Assembly: GCA_965202905.1 (NCBI GenBank)
Contig: OZ241868.1
Span: forward strand, 806,001-870,000
From: CAYFYS01 sp965202905
GTDB taxonomy: Bacteria > Pseudomonadota > Alphaproteobacteria > MPNO01
Length of the DNA: 64,000 nt
Reading direction: 5' to 3'
Part shown: positions 50,568-58,710 of the stretch, one piece after another
How the letters are laid out: every line of letters begins with the position of its first letter
Position numbering within the stretch: the first letter of the stretch is position 1
Made by a program: the position numbers and the translations under genes
The notes under the pieces: generated by a model
Told to the model about the DNA's origin: nothing
What the model saw: only the letters and a program-made list of their open reading frames with translations
The model's database searches: none

Positions 50568-50734
50568 GCGGCGACCCGGCTCTCGGCGAAGGCGCCGTCG
50601 ATGCGGAAGCGGCCGGGGCGGCGCCGGCCTTCCAGTCGCACGGTCCCCGGCGGGGGCGGCGCCGAAACCGCTTGACGGATCCCCGGTCCGAACCGCATGA
50701 CACGCCGCGGCCCGCAAGGCGTTTGGAGGACTGA
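50564..50734 (+). CDS. Possible 56-codon gene filling the phosphatase-maf gap
   Basis: A GTG at 50564 overlaps the phosphatase stop (GTGA), and the TGA ending at 50734 overlaps the maf ATG (TGATG). The ORF thus spans the gap exactly, as coupled genes do. The product has an acidic N-half (MSGDPALGEGAVDAEAAG) and a strongly basic C-half (GPRRGRRRNRLTDPRSE). I recognise no family. In related genomes infA occupies this slot, but this product does not look like IF1. Chance remains plausible in GC-rich DNA. Confidence 0.35.
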   Translation: MSGDPALGEGAVDAEAAGAAPAFQSHGPRRGRRRNRLTDPRSEPHDTPRPARRLED

Positions 50735-51330
50735 TGCCCGCCCGGTTGGTGCTCGCCTCGGCTTCTCCGCGGCGCCTGGAACTCCTGAAGCAGATCGGGA
50801 TCGTCCCCGATTGCATCGAGCCGGCCGACATCGAGGAGGCCGCCGCCGGGCGCGAGCAGCCGAGGGCGCTGGCGCTGCGGCTGGCGCTGGAGAAGGCCCG
50901 CCGGGTAGCCCCCGGTCATTCCGGCGCGTGGATCCTCGCCGCCGACACCGTCGTCGCCTGCGGCCGGCGCATCCTGCCCAAGGCGGAAGACCGCGAGGCC
51001 GCGCGCGAATGCCTTGCGCTCCTTTCCGGCCGCCGGCACCGGGTACATGGCGGGGTCTGCGTGATCGACCCGGAGGGCCGCCACCGCACCCGGCTCGTCG
51101 AGACGGTGGTCACGTTCAAGCGGCTGTCCGCGCATGACATGGAGACCTACCTCGCCTGCGGCGAATGGCGGGGCAAAGCCGGCGGCTATGCGATTCAGGG
51201 CCGGGCCGCCAGGCTGGTGCGCAGCATCGGCGGTTCCTGTTCCAATGTGGTGGGGCTACCCTTGTTCGAGACGGCGAACCTGCTCGAAGGGCTCGGCTTC
51301 GACCCGTCGGGGGAACGGCCCGTTGGGTGA
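50734..51330 (+). CDS. maf: Maf-like nucleotide pyrophosphatase
   Basis: A 198-residue Maf/YhdE-family enzyme. The signature LVLASASPRRLELLKQIGI is at residues 5-23; AADTVVACGRRILPKAEDREAAREC and the C-terminal WRGKAGGYAIQGRAARLVRSIGGSCSNVVGLPLFETANLLEGLGF complete the family pattern. Maf proteins hydrolyse noncanonical nucleoside triphosphates (dTTP/UTP type) and affect septum formation. It overlaps the small ORF upstream by one base and the RNase gene downstream by eight. Confidence 0.95.
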   Translation: MPARLVLASASPRRLELLKQIGIVPDCIEPADIEEAAAGREQPRALALRLALEKARRVAPGHSGAWILAADTVVACGRRILPKAEDREAARECLALLSGRRHRVHGGVCVIDPEGRHRTRLVETVVTFKRLSAHDMETYLACGEWRGKAGGYAIQGRAARLVRSIGGSCSNVVGLPLFETANLLEGLGFDPSGERPVG

Positions 51331-52789
51331 GTCCGTGCTGATCAACGTCATGGCCGGCGAGATTCGCGCCGCGCTGATCGAGGCCGGCCGGGTCGTCGAG
51401 CTGTTCGTCGAGCGCAGGGACCGCCGATCGATGATCGGCAACGTCTATCTCGGACGGGTCGCGCGCATCCTGCCGGGGATGGACGCCGCCTTCGTCGACA
51501 TCGGACTGGAGCGCGCCGGCTTCCTGGGGATCGACGGCGCGCGGCCGGCCGATGTCGATCGTCGGGACGGCGGACGAATCGCCGACTACGTCAACGAGGG
51601 CCAGGCCGTCCGGGTCCAGATCTCCAAGGATGCGGCGGGCCGCAAGGGAGTCCAGCTCACCCGACGGATTACGCTTGCCGGACGCTGCCTCGTCCACACC
51701 CCGCGGCAGGGCCGGATCGCGGTGTCGCGCCAGATCGAGGATGAGGACGAGCGCCGGCGCTTGCAGGGCGTGGTTGCGGCCCTCGCCGCGCCGGGCGAGG
51801 GCTTCATCGTGCGGACCGCCGCCGCCGGCCTCGGCGATGACGAGTTGACCCGGGACGCCGGCTACCTGCGCCGGCTCTGGCAGGAAATCGAATCCCGTCG
51901 GGCCCGCGCCAGCGCCCCGGCGCTGCTCCATGAAGAGCTCGGCCCCCTGCTCCGGCTTTTCCGCGACCGGGTGGGCGGGACGACGGGCGAGGTGCGCATC
52001 GATTCGCCCGGCGGGTTCGCCGCCGCACGCGATTTTTGCGAGACGTTCATGCCGGGCCTCGCCGAACGGCTGGTGCTGCATGACGGCCCCGAGCCGATCT
52101 TCGAGAACGACGATGTCGAGGCCGAGATCGAGCGCGCGCTGGGCGCGCGGGTCGATCTGCCCTCGGGCGGCGAGCTGGTCGTCGAGACGACCGAGGCGCT
52201 GACCGCCATCGACGTCAACTCGGGCCGGTTCACCGGCGCCGGGCGGCCGGGGGATACGGCCTTCGCCACGAATCTGGAGGCCGCCGCCGAAGCCGCGCGC
52301 CAGATCAGGCTACGCAATATCGGCGGCATGATCGTCATCGATTTCATCCGCATGACCGGGCAAGCGCATTGGCGGGCGGTGCTCGACGCGCTGGCCGCGG
52401 CGTTCTCGGGCGACCGCAACGATGTCAGGATCCTGGGACGGACCGCGGCGGGCCTGGTCGAGATCACCCGGCGGCGCCGGCGCGAATCCCTGGCGCAGAC
52501 CATGACCGAACCCTGCCCGGGCTGCGGCGGCCGCGGCCGCGTCGACTCCGCCGATACCGTCGCCGGCGAGATCATGCGCGCGATGAAGCGCGAGGCGCGC
52601 GAGGCCCGGCCGGGCGCGCTGTTGGTGGTCGCTTCCGCCGACGCCATCGAATCCCTCGAGGCGAACGGGATCGGCGCAAAGGAGGCGCTGGAGGCGAGCC
52701 TCGGCCGGCGCATCCGCTTCGACCGCGATCCGGGATACCCGCGCGGCAGCTTCGACATCGTCGTCGAAGACGCGGCCGGGCGGCGATGA
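51323..52789 (+). CDS. rng: Ribonuclease E/G family protein (RNase G-like)
   Basis: A 488-residue endoribonuclease. The S1-like N-terminus reads GESVLINVMAGEIRAALIE and SMIGNVYLGRVARILPGMDAAFVDIGLERAGFL. The DNase-I-like catalytic part includes TEALTAIDVNSGRFTG and GGMIVIDFIRM with two metal-binding Asp, and the zinc link is CPGCGGRGRV. Length fits RNase G, without the long RNase E tail. The start is a TTG at 51323 inside maf, giving MGESVLINV; a GTG at 51335 is the alternative. It processes 5S/16S rRNA precursors and mRNA. Confidence 0.93.
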   Translation: MGESVLINVMAGEIRAALIEAGRVVELFVERRDRRSMIGNVYLGRVARILPGMDAAFVDIGLERAGFLGIDGARPADVDRRDGGRIADYVNEGQAVRVQISKDAAGRKGVQLTRRITLAGRCLVHTPRQGRIAVSRQIEDEDERRRLQGVVAALAAPGEGFIVRTAAAGLGDDELTRDAGYLRRLWQEIESRRARASAPALLHEELGPLLRLFRDRVGGTTGEVRIDSPGGFAAARDFCETFMPGLAERLVLHDGPEPIFENDDVEAEIERALGARVDLPSGGELVVETTEALTAIDVNSGRFTGAGRPGDTAFATNLEAAAEAARQIRLRNIGGMIVIDFIRMTGQAHWRAVLDALAAAFSGDRNDVRILGRTAAGLVEITRRRRRESLAQTMTEPCPGCGGRGRVDSADTVAGEIMRAMKREAREARPGALLVVASADAIESLEANGIGAKEALEASLGRRIRFDRDPGYPRGSFDIVVEDAAGRR

Positions 52790-52799
52790 AGGGCCTGTG

Positions 52800-52991
52800 A
52801 TGTCGGATGCGCCGGGCGCGCCGCCCTGTCCGACCTGCGGGCGGCCACGCAGGGCGCTGCACCGGCCGTTCTGCTCGCGCCGGTGCCGGGAGGTCGACCT
52901 CGGCCGGTGGTTCTCCGGCGCCTACGTGGTCCCGGCGGTCGAGCCGCCCGACGGCGCGGACGGCGCGGACGGCATCGGGGAGGAAGACTGA
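52800..52991 (+). CDS. yacG: DNA gyrase inhibitor YacG
   Basis: A 63-residue zinc-finger protein: CPTCGR and FCSRRCREVDLGRWFSGAY, giving the CxxC-CxxxC zinc site of YacG, which binds GyrB and inhibits its catalysis. An acidic tail follows (PDGADGADGIGEED) that contains a small repeat. The start is ATG 52800 or GTG 52797. Place after an RNase G-like gene and before tRNA-Phe is the usual alphaproteobacterial context. Confidence 0.92.
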   Translation: MSDAPGAPPCPTCGRPRRALHRPFCSRRCREVDLGRWFSGAYVVPAVEPPDGADGADGIGEED

Positions 52992-53014
52992 ACGATCGGC
53001 CGGCCGGCCCGGCC

Positions 53015-53617
53015 TCAGTTCCGCCGCTCCCAGCTCCCGTCGGGGTTGCGGCAGGCCGTGCCGTAGGCGCTCCGCGCGCGGCCATCGATCATCACGGTCG
53101 TCCGGTACTCGCGGCAGGTCCGGCGCTCCGCGGCGGGCTCGCGCGGCTCTCGGACCACGACGATCCGGCTCGGGTGGGGGCGGTATCCGCGATGACGCCC
53201 GTCATGGCGGAAGTGATGACGCCCGTCATGGCGAAAGTAACGGCGCGGGCGGTAGTCACGATGCCCGCGATGCCCGTCATGGCGGAAGTAACGGCGCGGG
53301 CGGTAGTCGCGATGCCCGCGATGCCCGTCATGGCGAAAATAACGGCGTGGGCGGTAGTCGCGATGCCCACGATGCCCGTGGCCCCGATAATGGCGGTGGT
53401 AAGGGCGGTGGCGGTGGTATCGTTTTCCGTAATGGCGCTTGTGCCCGCGATGGGAGACTCCGCGATGGGAAAGATAGTGCGGCGCGCTCAGCCCGAGGTG
53501 GATGCCGATATGGTCCTTGTGGTGGCGGTGATGGCGGGACTCCGCCTGCACGCTCTGCGGCAGGGCGGCGAGCGAGATCACCGCGGCGATCGACAGCAAC
53601 GACGATATGCGCTTCAT
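53015..53617 (-). CDS. Secreted His/Arg/Tyr-rich repeat protein with a 17-kDa surface-antigen-like C-terminus
   Basis: A 200-residue protein with a Sec signal (RISSLLSIAAVISLAALPQSVQA). The mature part is very rich in His, Arg and Tyr and includes three exact 17-residue units, HRGHRDYRPRRYFRHDG, encoded by 51-bp tandem repeats. The last 40 residues, ERRTCREYRTTVMIDGRARSAYGTACRNPDGSWE, match the C-terminal domain of RT0821/Lpp0805-type surface antigens, with two Cys that could form a disulfide. It should bind divalent metal such as Ni, Zn or Cu in the periplasm or outer membrane. It is convergent with yacG and faces the tRNA gene. Confidence 0.82.
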   Translation of the reverse strand: MKRISSLLSIAAVISLAALPQSVQAESRHHRHHKDHIGIHLGLSAPHYLSHRGVSHRGHKRHYGKRYHRHRPYHRHYRGHGHRGHRDYRPRRYFRHDGHRGHRDYRPRRYFRHDGHRGHRDYRPRRYFRHDGRHHFRHDGRHRGYRPHPSRIVVVREPREPAAERRTCREYRTTVMIDGRARSAYGTACRNPDGSWERRN

Positions 53618-53639
53618 GGGACGGCCTCCGATCGGTTTT

Positions 53640-53681
53640 GACCTCATGCCTCCGCGAGACGACCTCATGCCTCCGCGAGAC
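53640..53681. repeat. Exact 21-bp tandem duplication
   Basis: Two identical 21-bp copies (53640-53660, 53661-53681), unit starting GACCTCATGCCTCC, upstream of the His-rich protein gene and before tRNA-Phe. Confidence 0.95.
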
Positions 53682-53770
53682 ACGGTGACCATTAGCCATG
53701 ACCGCGCTGACATCGCCCTGAACCCGGTATTCAGCCCCCGTTCAGGTTACCGGGAACGACGCGGCCCGTC

Positions 53771-53800
53771 TGGACAGCGCCGGCCGGTCTCCTCTATAAG
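53771..53800 (+). promoter_or_regulatory. Sigma-70-type promoter of tRNA-Phe
   Basis: A TGGACA box at 53771-53776 and a TATAAG box at 53795-53800, 18 bp apart, with the tRNA beginning 17 bp further. Spacing and closeness to the -35/-10 consensus are good; the region is otherwise GC-rich. Confidence 0.6.
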
Positions 53801-53817
53801 TATGAGCAACGCCTCGT

Positions 53818-53893
53818 GCCCAGGTAGCTCAGTTGGTAGAGCACATGACTGAAAATCATGGTGTCGGTGGTTCGATTCCACCCCTGGGCACCA
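53818..53893 (+). tRNA. tRNA-Phe (GAA)
   Basis: A 76-nt tRNA with encoded CCA. The acceptor stem pairs GCCCAGG with CCTGGGC; the anticodon loop CTGAAAA holds GAA; the T arm has GGTTCGATTCC. All stems fold without mismatch that I could find. It follows yacG in the conserved block and has a good promoter upstream. Confidence 0.98.
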
Positions 53894-53911
53894 TCGGGCC
53901 CACGCTCGAAC

Positions 53912-54043
53912 GCCCCCTGAAACGCCCTGAAAATCCCCATGCACGGCCGATTAACGGCCCGTGCAAGCCCGCCCAATCGCCCCCGACCCCGTGAGTTTCC
54001 GGCTTCTTCCCGGCCTCTTCCGGATTCACGAAGACTTTCGTTC
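53912..54043. repeat. Dispersed repeat, copy B, with a hairpin, next to tRNA-Phe
   Basis: Blocks CCCCTGAAACGCCC...GAAA (about 53912-53939) and CGGATTCACGAAGACTTTCG (about 54020-54041) correspond to copy A at 34.9 kb. Between them a hairpin TGCACGG/CCGTGCA at 53940-53965 lies 47 bp after the tRNA and could end its transcript. The second block reaches into the amidase stop. Confidence 0.6.
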
Positions 54044-55270
54044 CTCCACACCCGGATCGCACTGCATCAGCTCCCCGGCAAGCGCGAGGAGCTGCTCGTC
54101 GGCGCCGTGCGGGCCGATGAGCGAGAGCCCGAGCGGCAGCCCGTCGATCTCGGCCATCGGCAGGCTGATCTGCGGCAGCCCGCCGAGCCCGGCGATGCAG
54201 AGCAGATGCATGGCCTGGTGGCGATAGCGGATCTCGATCTCGTCCACCGGCAGGTTCTTGAGCGGCGCCGGGCGCGGCGAGGTCGGCAGGCACAGGACAT
54301 CGCCCTCGCCAACCGCCTCGGCGAGGCGCGCCTCGATGGACTCGAGGCGCGCCTGCGCGGCGGCGACCTCGGAGTCCGGCAGCGCCCGCGCCCATTCGAA
54401 ACGCTCCTTTACGCCGGGGCCGAGGGCGGGCCTGGCCTCGGTGATCCACTCCCCGCGGTTGCTCCAGATCGAGGCCGCCTGAACGACCCGGAAACAGTCG
54501 AACCAGGACTCGAGCCCGTCCGGGGCGACCGTGACGTCCTCGGCCTCGCCGATGCCGCCCGCCACCGCAGCGACGGCCGGCCCGAGCGCATCGCGCACCG
54601 CTTCGTCCACGAGGCCGAAGGCATCGGCGGCGCGCAGCAGGCGGCGCGGCGCGGGCGGTTCGGAAAAATCGTCCAGCAGCACGCGCCCGACCGCCGCCAA
54701 CACCCCGGCGTCGCGGGCGAACCACCCGGCGACATCGAATGGCGGGCCGAACGGGATCACCCCGTCGAGCGGTACCCGGTCCCGGCTGGGGCGGATGCCG
54801 AAAATCCCGCAATAGCTCGCCGGCAGGCGCACCGAGCCGCCGCAATCCGTACCGAGCGCGAAATCGACCAGCCCGGCGGCGACCGCCGCGGCCGATCCGT
54901 TGGACGAGCCGCCGGGAACGCGGCCCGGCGCGCGGACGTTGACCGGGGCGCCGTAATGGACGTTCTCGCCGGTCAGGCTGTAGGCGAGCTCGTCGGTCTG
55001 CGTCTTGCCCACCATCTCCGCGCCGGCCGCAAGCAGCCGCGCGACCGCCGCGGCCGTGACCTCCGGCGGCTCGTGGCCGGCCAGCCATTCGGGGCTGCCG
55101 AAGCCGGTCCGGGTCCCGGCGATGTGAAAGACATCCTTGACCCCGAAGCGCAGCCCGGCGAGCGGGCCTTCGCCCGAGCCGGGGAGCGCGACATGGTTCT
55201 CGCGGCAGAACGCTCCGACGGGATCCTCGAACGGCGGCGCCGTCGGATCGCCGGCGCTCACCGCAGCCAT
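54026..55270 (-). CDS. Amidase (amidase signature family)
   Basis: A 414-residue amidase with the Ser-cisSer-Lys triad: lysine in RFGVKDVFHIAG near residue 43, serines in VPGGSSNGSAAAVAAGL and GTDCGGSVRLPASYCGIFGIRP near residues 120-150. The C-terminus is LPQISLPMAEIDGLPLGLSLIGPHGADEQLLALA. It hydrolyses a small amide or acts as a carbamoyl/ureido hydrolase. Start ATG 55270 overlaps the end of the Sel1-repeat gene by 13 bp, so they may be co-transcribed. It is a different paralogue from the AtzE-type amidase at 24.5 kb. Confidence 0.92.
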   Translation of the reverse strand: MAAVSAGDPTAPPFEDPVGAFCRENHVALPGSGEGPLAGLRFGVKDVFHIAGTRTGFGSPEWLAGHEPPEVTAAAVARLLAAGAEMVGKTQTDELAYSLTGENVHYGAPVNVRAPGRVPGGSSNGSAAAVAAGLVDFALGTDCGGSVRLPASYCGIFGIRPSRDRVPLDGVIPFGPPFDVAGWFARDAGVLAAVGRVLLDDFSEPPAPRRLLRAADAFGLVDEAVRDALGPAVAAVAGGIGEAEDVTVAPDGLESWFDCFRVVQAASIWSNRGEWITEARPALGPGVKERFEWARALPDSEVAAAQARLESIEARLAEAVGEGDVLCLPTSPRPAPLKNLPVDEIEIRYRHQAMHLLCIAGLGGLPQISLPMAEIDGLPLGLSLIGPHGADEQLLALAGELMQCDPGVEERKSS

Positions 55271-57483
55271 GCTCCGCCTTTTTTTCCGCGCCGCTCGAAT
55301 TTCGCCATCCATTCGCGGGCGTGTTTTTGCGCTTTGGAAATATCGGCGGGAGTCATCCGCCCGGCAACGATATCTCTGTTCTTTACGGAATCTTTATCGC
55401 CCACGGTTGCCGCGAGATTGAACCACATATGCGCCTGGACGTAATCCTGCGGCACACCTCGGCCCTCGCCATACCTGACACCCAGATTGTACTGAGCGGT
55501 GGCATTGCCCTGTTCGGCGGCCTTCCGGTACCACTTCACGGCCTCCGCATGATCCTGCGGCACCCCTTGGCCATTGGCATAGCTGACACCCAGATTGAAC
55601 TGGGCGGCGGCATTGCCCTGGTCGGCGGCCTTCCGGTACCACTTCACGGCCTCCGCATGATCCTGCGGCACCCCTCGGCCCTTGTCATACCTGACACCCA
55701 GATTGAACTGGGCGGCGGCATTGCCCTGGTCGGCGGCCTTCCGGTACCACTTCACGGCCTCCGCATGATCCTGCGGCGCCCCTCGGCCCTTGGCATACAT
55801 GTTGCCCAGATTGTGCTGGGCAGCGGCAACGCCTTGGTCGGCGGCCTTCCGGTACCACTTCACGGCCTCCGCATAATCCTGCGGCACACCACGGCCCTTG
55901 GCATAGCTGACGCCCAGATTGTTCTGGGCGCGGGCATGGCCCTGGTCAGCAGCCTTCCGGTACCACTTCACGGCCTCCGCATAATCCTGCGGCACACCTT
56001 GGTCCTTGGCATATATGAGGCCCAGATTGTTCTGGGCATCGGCATCGCCCTGGTCCGCTGCCTTCCGGTACCACTTCACAGCCTCCGCATAATCCTGCGG
56101 CGCCCCTCGGCCCTTGGCATACATGTTGCCCAGATTGTGCTGGGCAGCGGCAACGCCCTGGTCGGCGGCCTTCCGGTACCACTTCACGGCCTCCGCATAA
56201 TCCTGCGGCACACCACGGCCCTTGGCATAGCTGACACCCAGATTGAACTGGGCGGCGGCAAAGCCCTGGTCGGCGGCCTTCCGCCACCACTTCACGGCCT
56301 CCGCATGATCCTGCGGCACCCCTTGGCCCTCGTCATACATGAGGCCCAGATTGAACTGAGCGGCGGCATGGCCCTGGTCGGCGGCCTTCCGCCACCACTT
56401 CACGGCCTCCGCATGATCCTGCGGCACCCCTTGGCCCTCGTCATACCTGACGCCCAGATTGAACTGAGCGGCGGCATGGCCCTGGTCGGCGGCCTTCCGG
56501 TACCACTTCACGGCCTCCGCATCATCCTGCGGTACACCCTGGCCCTCGCCGTACATGACGCCCAGACTGTTCTGAGCGGCGGCATAGCCCTGGTCGACGG
56601 CCCTCCGCAACCACTTCACGGCCTCCGCATCATCCTGCGGTACCCCTCGGCCCTTGGCATACATGACGCCCAGATTGTTCTGGGCGCCGGCAACGCCCTG
56701 GTCAGCGGCCTTCCGGTACCACTTCACGGCCTCCGCATAACCCTGCGGCACACCTTGGCCCTTGGCATACATGAGGCCCAGATTGTACTGAGCGGCGGCA
56801 TCGCCCTGGTCGGCGGCCCTCTGCCACCATTTCACGGCCTCCGCATGGTCCTGCGGTACCCCTCGGCCCTTGGCATACATGACGCCCAGATTGTACTGAG
56901 CGGCGGCATAGCCCTGGTCGGTGGCCCTCCGCCACCACTTCACGGCCTCCGCATCATCCTGCGGCACACCTTGGCCCTTGGCATACGTGAGGCCCAGATT
57001 GTTCTGGGCACCGGCATAGCCTTGGTCGGCGGCCCTCTGCCACCATTTCACGGCCTCCGCATAATCCTGCGGTACACCTTGGCCCTTGGCATACATGAGG
57101 CCCAGATTGTTCTGGGCACCGGCATCGCCCTGGTCAGCCGCCTTCTCGAACGGATTCCCCTCCTCGAACGGATCATACTCCCCGGGCTCGACCGGGATAC
57201 TCTCATACAGGACGGACTGGTCGACGACATAGCCCTGGTCGGCGGCCTTCCGGTACCACTTCACGGCCTCCGCATAATCCTGCGGCATCCCTCGGCCCCA
57301 GGTGTACATGAAGCCCAGGAAGAACTGAGCGCGGGCATCGCCCCGGTCGGCCAGCGGTCTCCATTCCTTCAGCGCAGTTGCGTAGTCGCCGCGCTCGAAC
57401 GCCGCCCAGCCTTCATCGAAGCCGGCTCCTGACGGTGTCGGAAACATCAGGCACAGGATCAAAGCGGCGAGAAGGCGTTTCAT
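55258..57483 (-). CDS. Secreted giant Sel1-like repeat protein
   Basis: A 741-residue protein with a signal peptide (RLLAALILCLMFPTPSGA) and about 18 Sel1 repeats of 36 residues, consensus GVPQDYAEAVKWYRKAADQG. The DNA units of 108 bp are almost identical, and units near 55.8 and 56.1 kb show a higher-order three-unit (324-bp) duplication (HNLGNMYAKGRGAPQD occurs twice). One repeat near residue 100 is interrupted by an acidic insert (PVEPGEYDPFEEGNP). The C-terminal half-unit ends in QAHMWFNLAATVGD. Sel1 solenoids mediate protein-protein contacts, often in the periplasm. The high identity implies recent expansion and likely copy-number variation between strains. Confidence 0.93.
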   Translation of the reverse strand: MKRLLAALILCLMFPTPSGAGFDEGWAAFERGDYATALKEWRPLADRGDARAQFFLGFMYTWGRGMPQDYAEAVKWYRKAADQGYVVDQSVLYESIPVEPGEYDPFEEGNPFEKAADQGDAGAQNNLGLMYAKGQGVPQDYAEAVKWWQRAADQGYAGAQNNLGLTYAKGQGVPQDDAEAVKWWRRATDQGYAAAQYNLGVMYAKGRGVPQDHAEAVKWWQRAADQGDAAAQYNLGLMYAKGQGVPQGYAEAVKWYRKAADQGVAGAQNNLGVMYAKGRGVPQDDAEAVKWLRRAVDQGYAAAQNSLGVMYGEGQGVPQDDAEAVKWYRKAADQGHAAAQFNLGVRYDEGQGVPQDHAEAVKWWRKAADQGHAAAQFNLGLMYDEGQGVPQDHAEAVKWWRKAADQGFAAAQFNLGVSYAKGRGVPQDYAEAVKWYRKAADQGVAAAQHNLGNMYAKGRGAPQDYAEAVKWYRKAADQGDADAQNNLGLIYAKDQGVPQDYAEAVKWYRKAADQGHARAQNNLGVSYAKGRGVPQDYAEAVKWYRKAADQGVAAAQHNLGNMYAKGRGAPQDHAEAVKWYRKAADQGNAAAQFNLGVRYDKGRGVPQDHAEAVKWYRKAADQGNAAAQFNLGVSYANGQGVPQDHAEAVKWYRKAAEQGNATAQYNLGVRYGEGRGVPQDYVQAHMWFNLAATVGDKDSVKNRDIVAGRMTPADISKAQKHAREWMAKFERRGKKGGAWLR

Positions 57484-57924
57484 GGGCGCTCTTTACCCGT
57501 CAAGGGCCGATATTCACGACCGATAACCTGCTACATGCGAGTCCGTCCCGCAACCCCGGGCGCGGCCGCGAGGCGCTCGAGCCCGGTTTCGAGCCTCCGC
57601 TCGTCCCAGCGCTCGCCACGCGGGCCGGCGACATTGATCGCATCGGGTCCCCCGGCGATGGCGGCCAGGCTTTCCGCGCCGTTCGACGGCGCGATCTCCA
57701 GCCCGTCTCCCAGCCTGTTCTCGCAGCTCTTGCCCATCGGCGGTTTCATGCGAGTCGTCCCCTCCGAACGCTGGCCCCCCCCCGAACGCCGGGTTCAATC
57801 GGCATTCATGATTCACCGGGAGGATATACCGGGAGGATATACCGGGAGGATATTGCGTGAATCGTGAATCTCCAGCCGCTTCGCGGCCGGAGGTCGACGA
57901 CGCCGAAGCGGAGCGCGGCCGTGC
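57484..57924. other. 441-bp gap, no clear gene, with three 13-bp units
   Basis: ACCGGGAGGATAT is repeated three times exactly at 57815-57853. A 72-codon minus-strand ORF (57531-57749) reads DGLEIAPSNG and DAINVAGPRGERWDE, which resembles a molybdenum-carrier-like or other nucleotide-binding tail, but it is too short and its start too weak for me to call it a gene; it could be another gene remnant. Confidence 0.5.
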
Positions 57925-58710
57925 TCAGCGGCCAGTGAATCTGGGCGAACGCTTCTCGAAGAACGCGGCCATGCCTTCCTTGTGGTCCTGCGAATGAACC
58001 AGCACCGATTGGGCCATGCGCTCGATGTCGCGCCCGGTGTGCATGTCGGCGTTCAGGCACATGTTGATCACATGCTTGGCCATCCCCATCGCCTGGGGGG
58101 AGTTCTTCGACAGTCGTTTGCAGTAGGCCCGGGTGCGCTCCAGGAGCTCGTCGGCCGGGAAGACGTAGTTGACCAGCCCGATGCGGTGCGCTTCCCGCGC
58201 ATCGATCGGATCGGCGGAGATGATCATCTCCTTGGTCTTGCCGATCCCGACATGGTGGATCATCCGGTTGCAGGCGCCCGAGGCCGGAATGGCGCCGAGC
58301 TGATTCTCGATCAGGCAGAAAGTCGCCGCATCCGAGGCCATGCGGATGTCGCAGCTCAGCGCCAGCTCGACCCCGCCGCCGTAGCAGATGCCGTTGATGG
58401 CCGCGATCACCGGGACCTCCAGCGCCTCCAGGTCGTCGAAGGCCTGATGCGCCTGGCGGTAGTAGAAGCGGAAGGCCGAGGGCTTCTTGTCGCTGCCGAG
58501 CAGGCTGAGATCGACGCCCGAGGAGAACGCGCGCCCGGCGCCGGTAACGATGAGGAACCGGATCTCATCGGAGAACGCCACCTCGGCGATCACCTCGCGC
58601 CATTCGTCGAACATCGTCCGGGTGAAGGAGTTGAGCTTCTCGGGCCGGGCGAGCGTCAGCACGGCGATGCCCTCCTCGTCGACCTCGAAGGTAATCGTCT
58701 CGAAAGCCAT
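57925..58710 (-). CDS. Enoyl-CoA hydratase/isomerase
   Basis: A 261-residue crotonase. First oxyanion-hole segment GAGRAFSSGVDLSLLG near residue 60, second AINGICYGGGVELALSCD near residue 105, followed by GAIPASGACNRMIHHVG. It is preceded by MAFETITFEVDEEGIAVLTLARPEKLNSF. It would hydrate or isomerise an enoyl-CoA. It is divergent from an acyl-CoA ligase (115 bp between starts); the two probably share a regulatory region and a pathway. Confidence 0.93.
   Translation of the reverse strand: MAFETITFEVDEEGIAVLTLARPEKLNSFTRTMFDEWREVIAEVAFSDEIRFLIVTGAGRAFSSGVDLSLLGSDKKPSAFRFYYRQAHQAFDDLEALEVPVIAAINGICYGGGVELALSCDIRMASDAATFCLIENQLGAIPASGACNRMIHHVGIGKTKEMIISADPIDAREAHRIGLVNYVFPADELLERTRAYCKRLSKNSPQAMGMAKHVINMCLNADMHTGRDIERMAQSVLVHSQDHKEGMAAFFEKRSPRFTGR

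Noticed and set aside
53200..53380. 51-bp repeats as a CRISPR or integron-like array
   Set aside because: The units are contiguous, multiples of three and encode exact protein repeats.
55300..57250. The regular 108-bp direct repeats as a CRISPR array
   Set aside because: There are no unique spacers; unit and 'spacer' are both conserved and code for Sel1 repeats. No cas genes are nearby.
55321..57432. A 703-codon open frame on the plus strand opposite the Sel1-repeat gene
   Set aside because: It stays open only because the 108-bp repeat (a multiple of three) has no stop in that frame; the translation is a repeated nonsense motif, and the Sel1 protein on the other strand is clearly real.
57531..57749. 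A 72-codon minus-strand ORF resembling a nucleotide- or molybdenum-binding tail
   Set aside because: The similarity (NVAGPRGERW) is too short to support a call and no upstream part is present.
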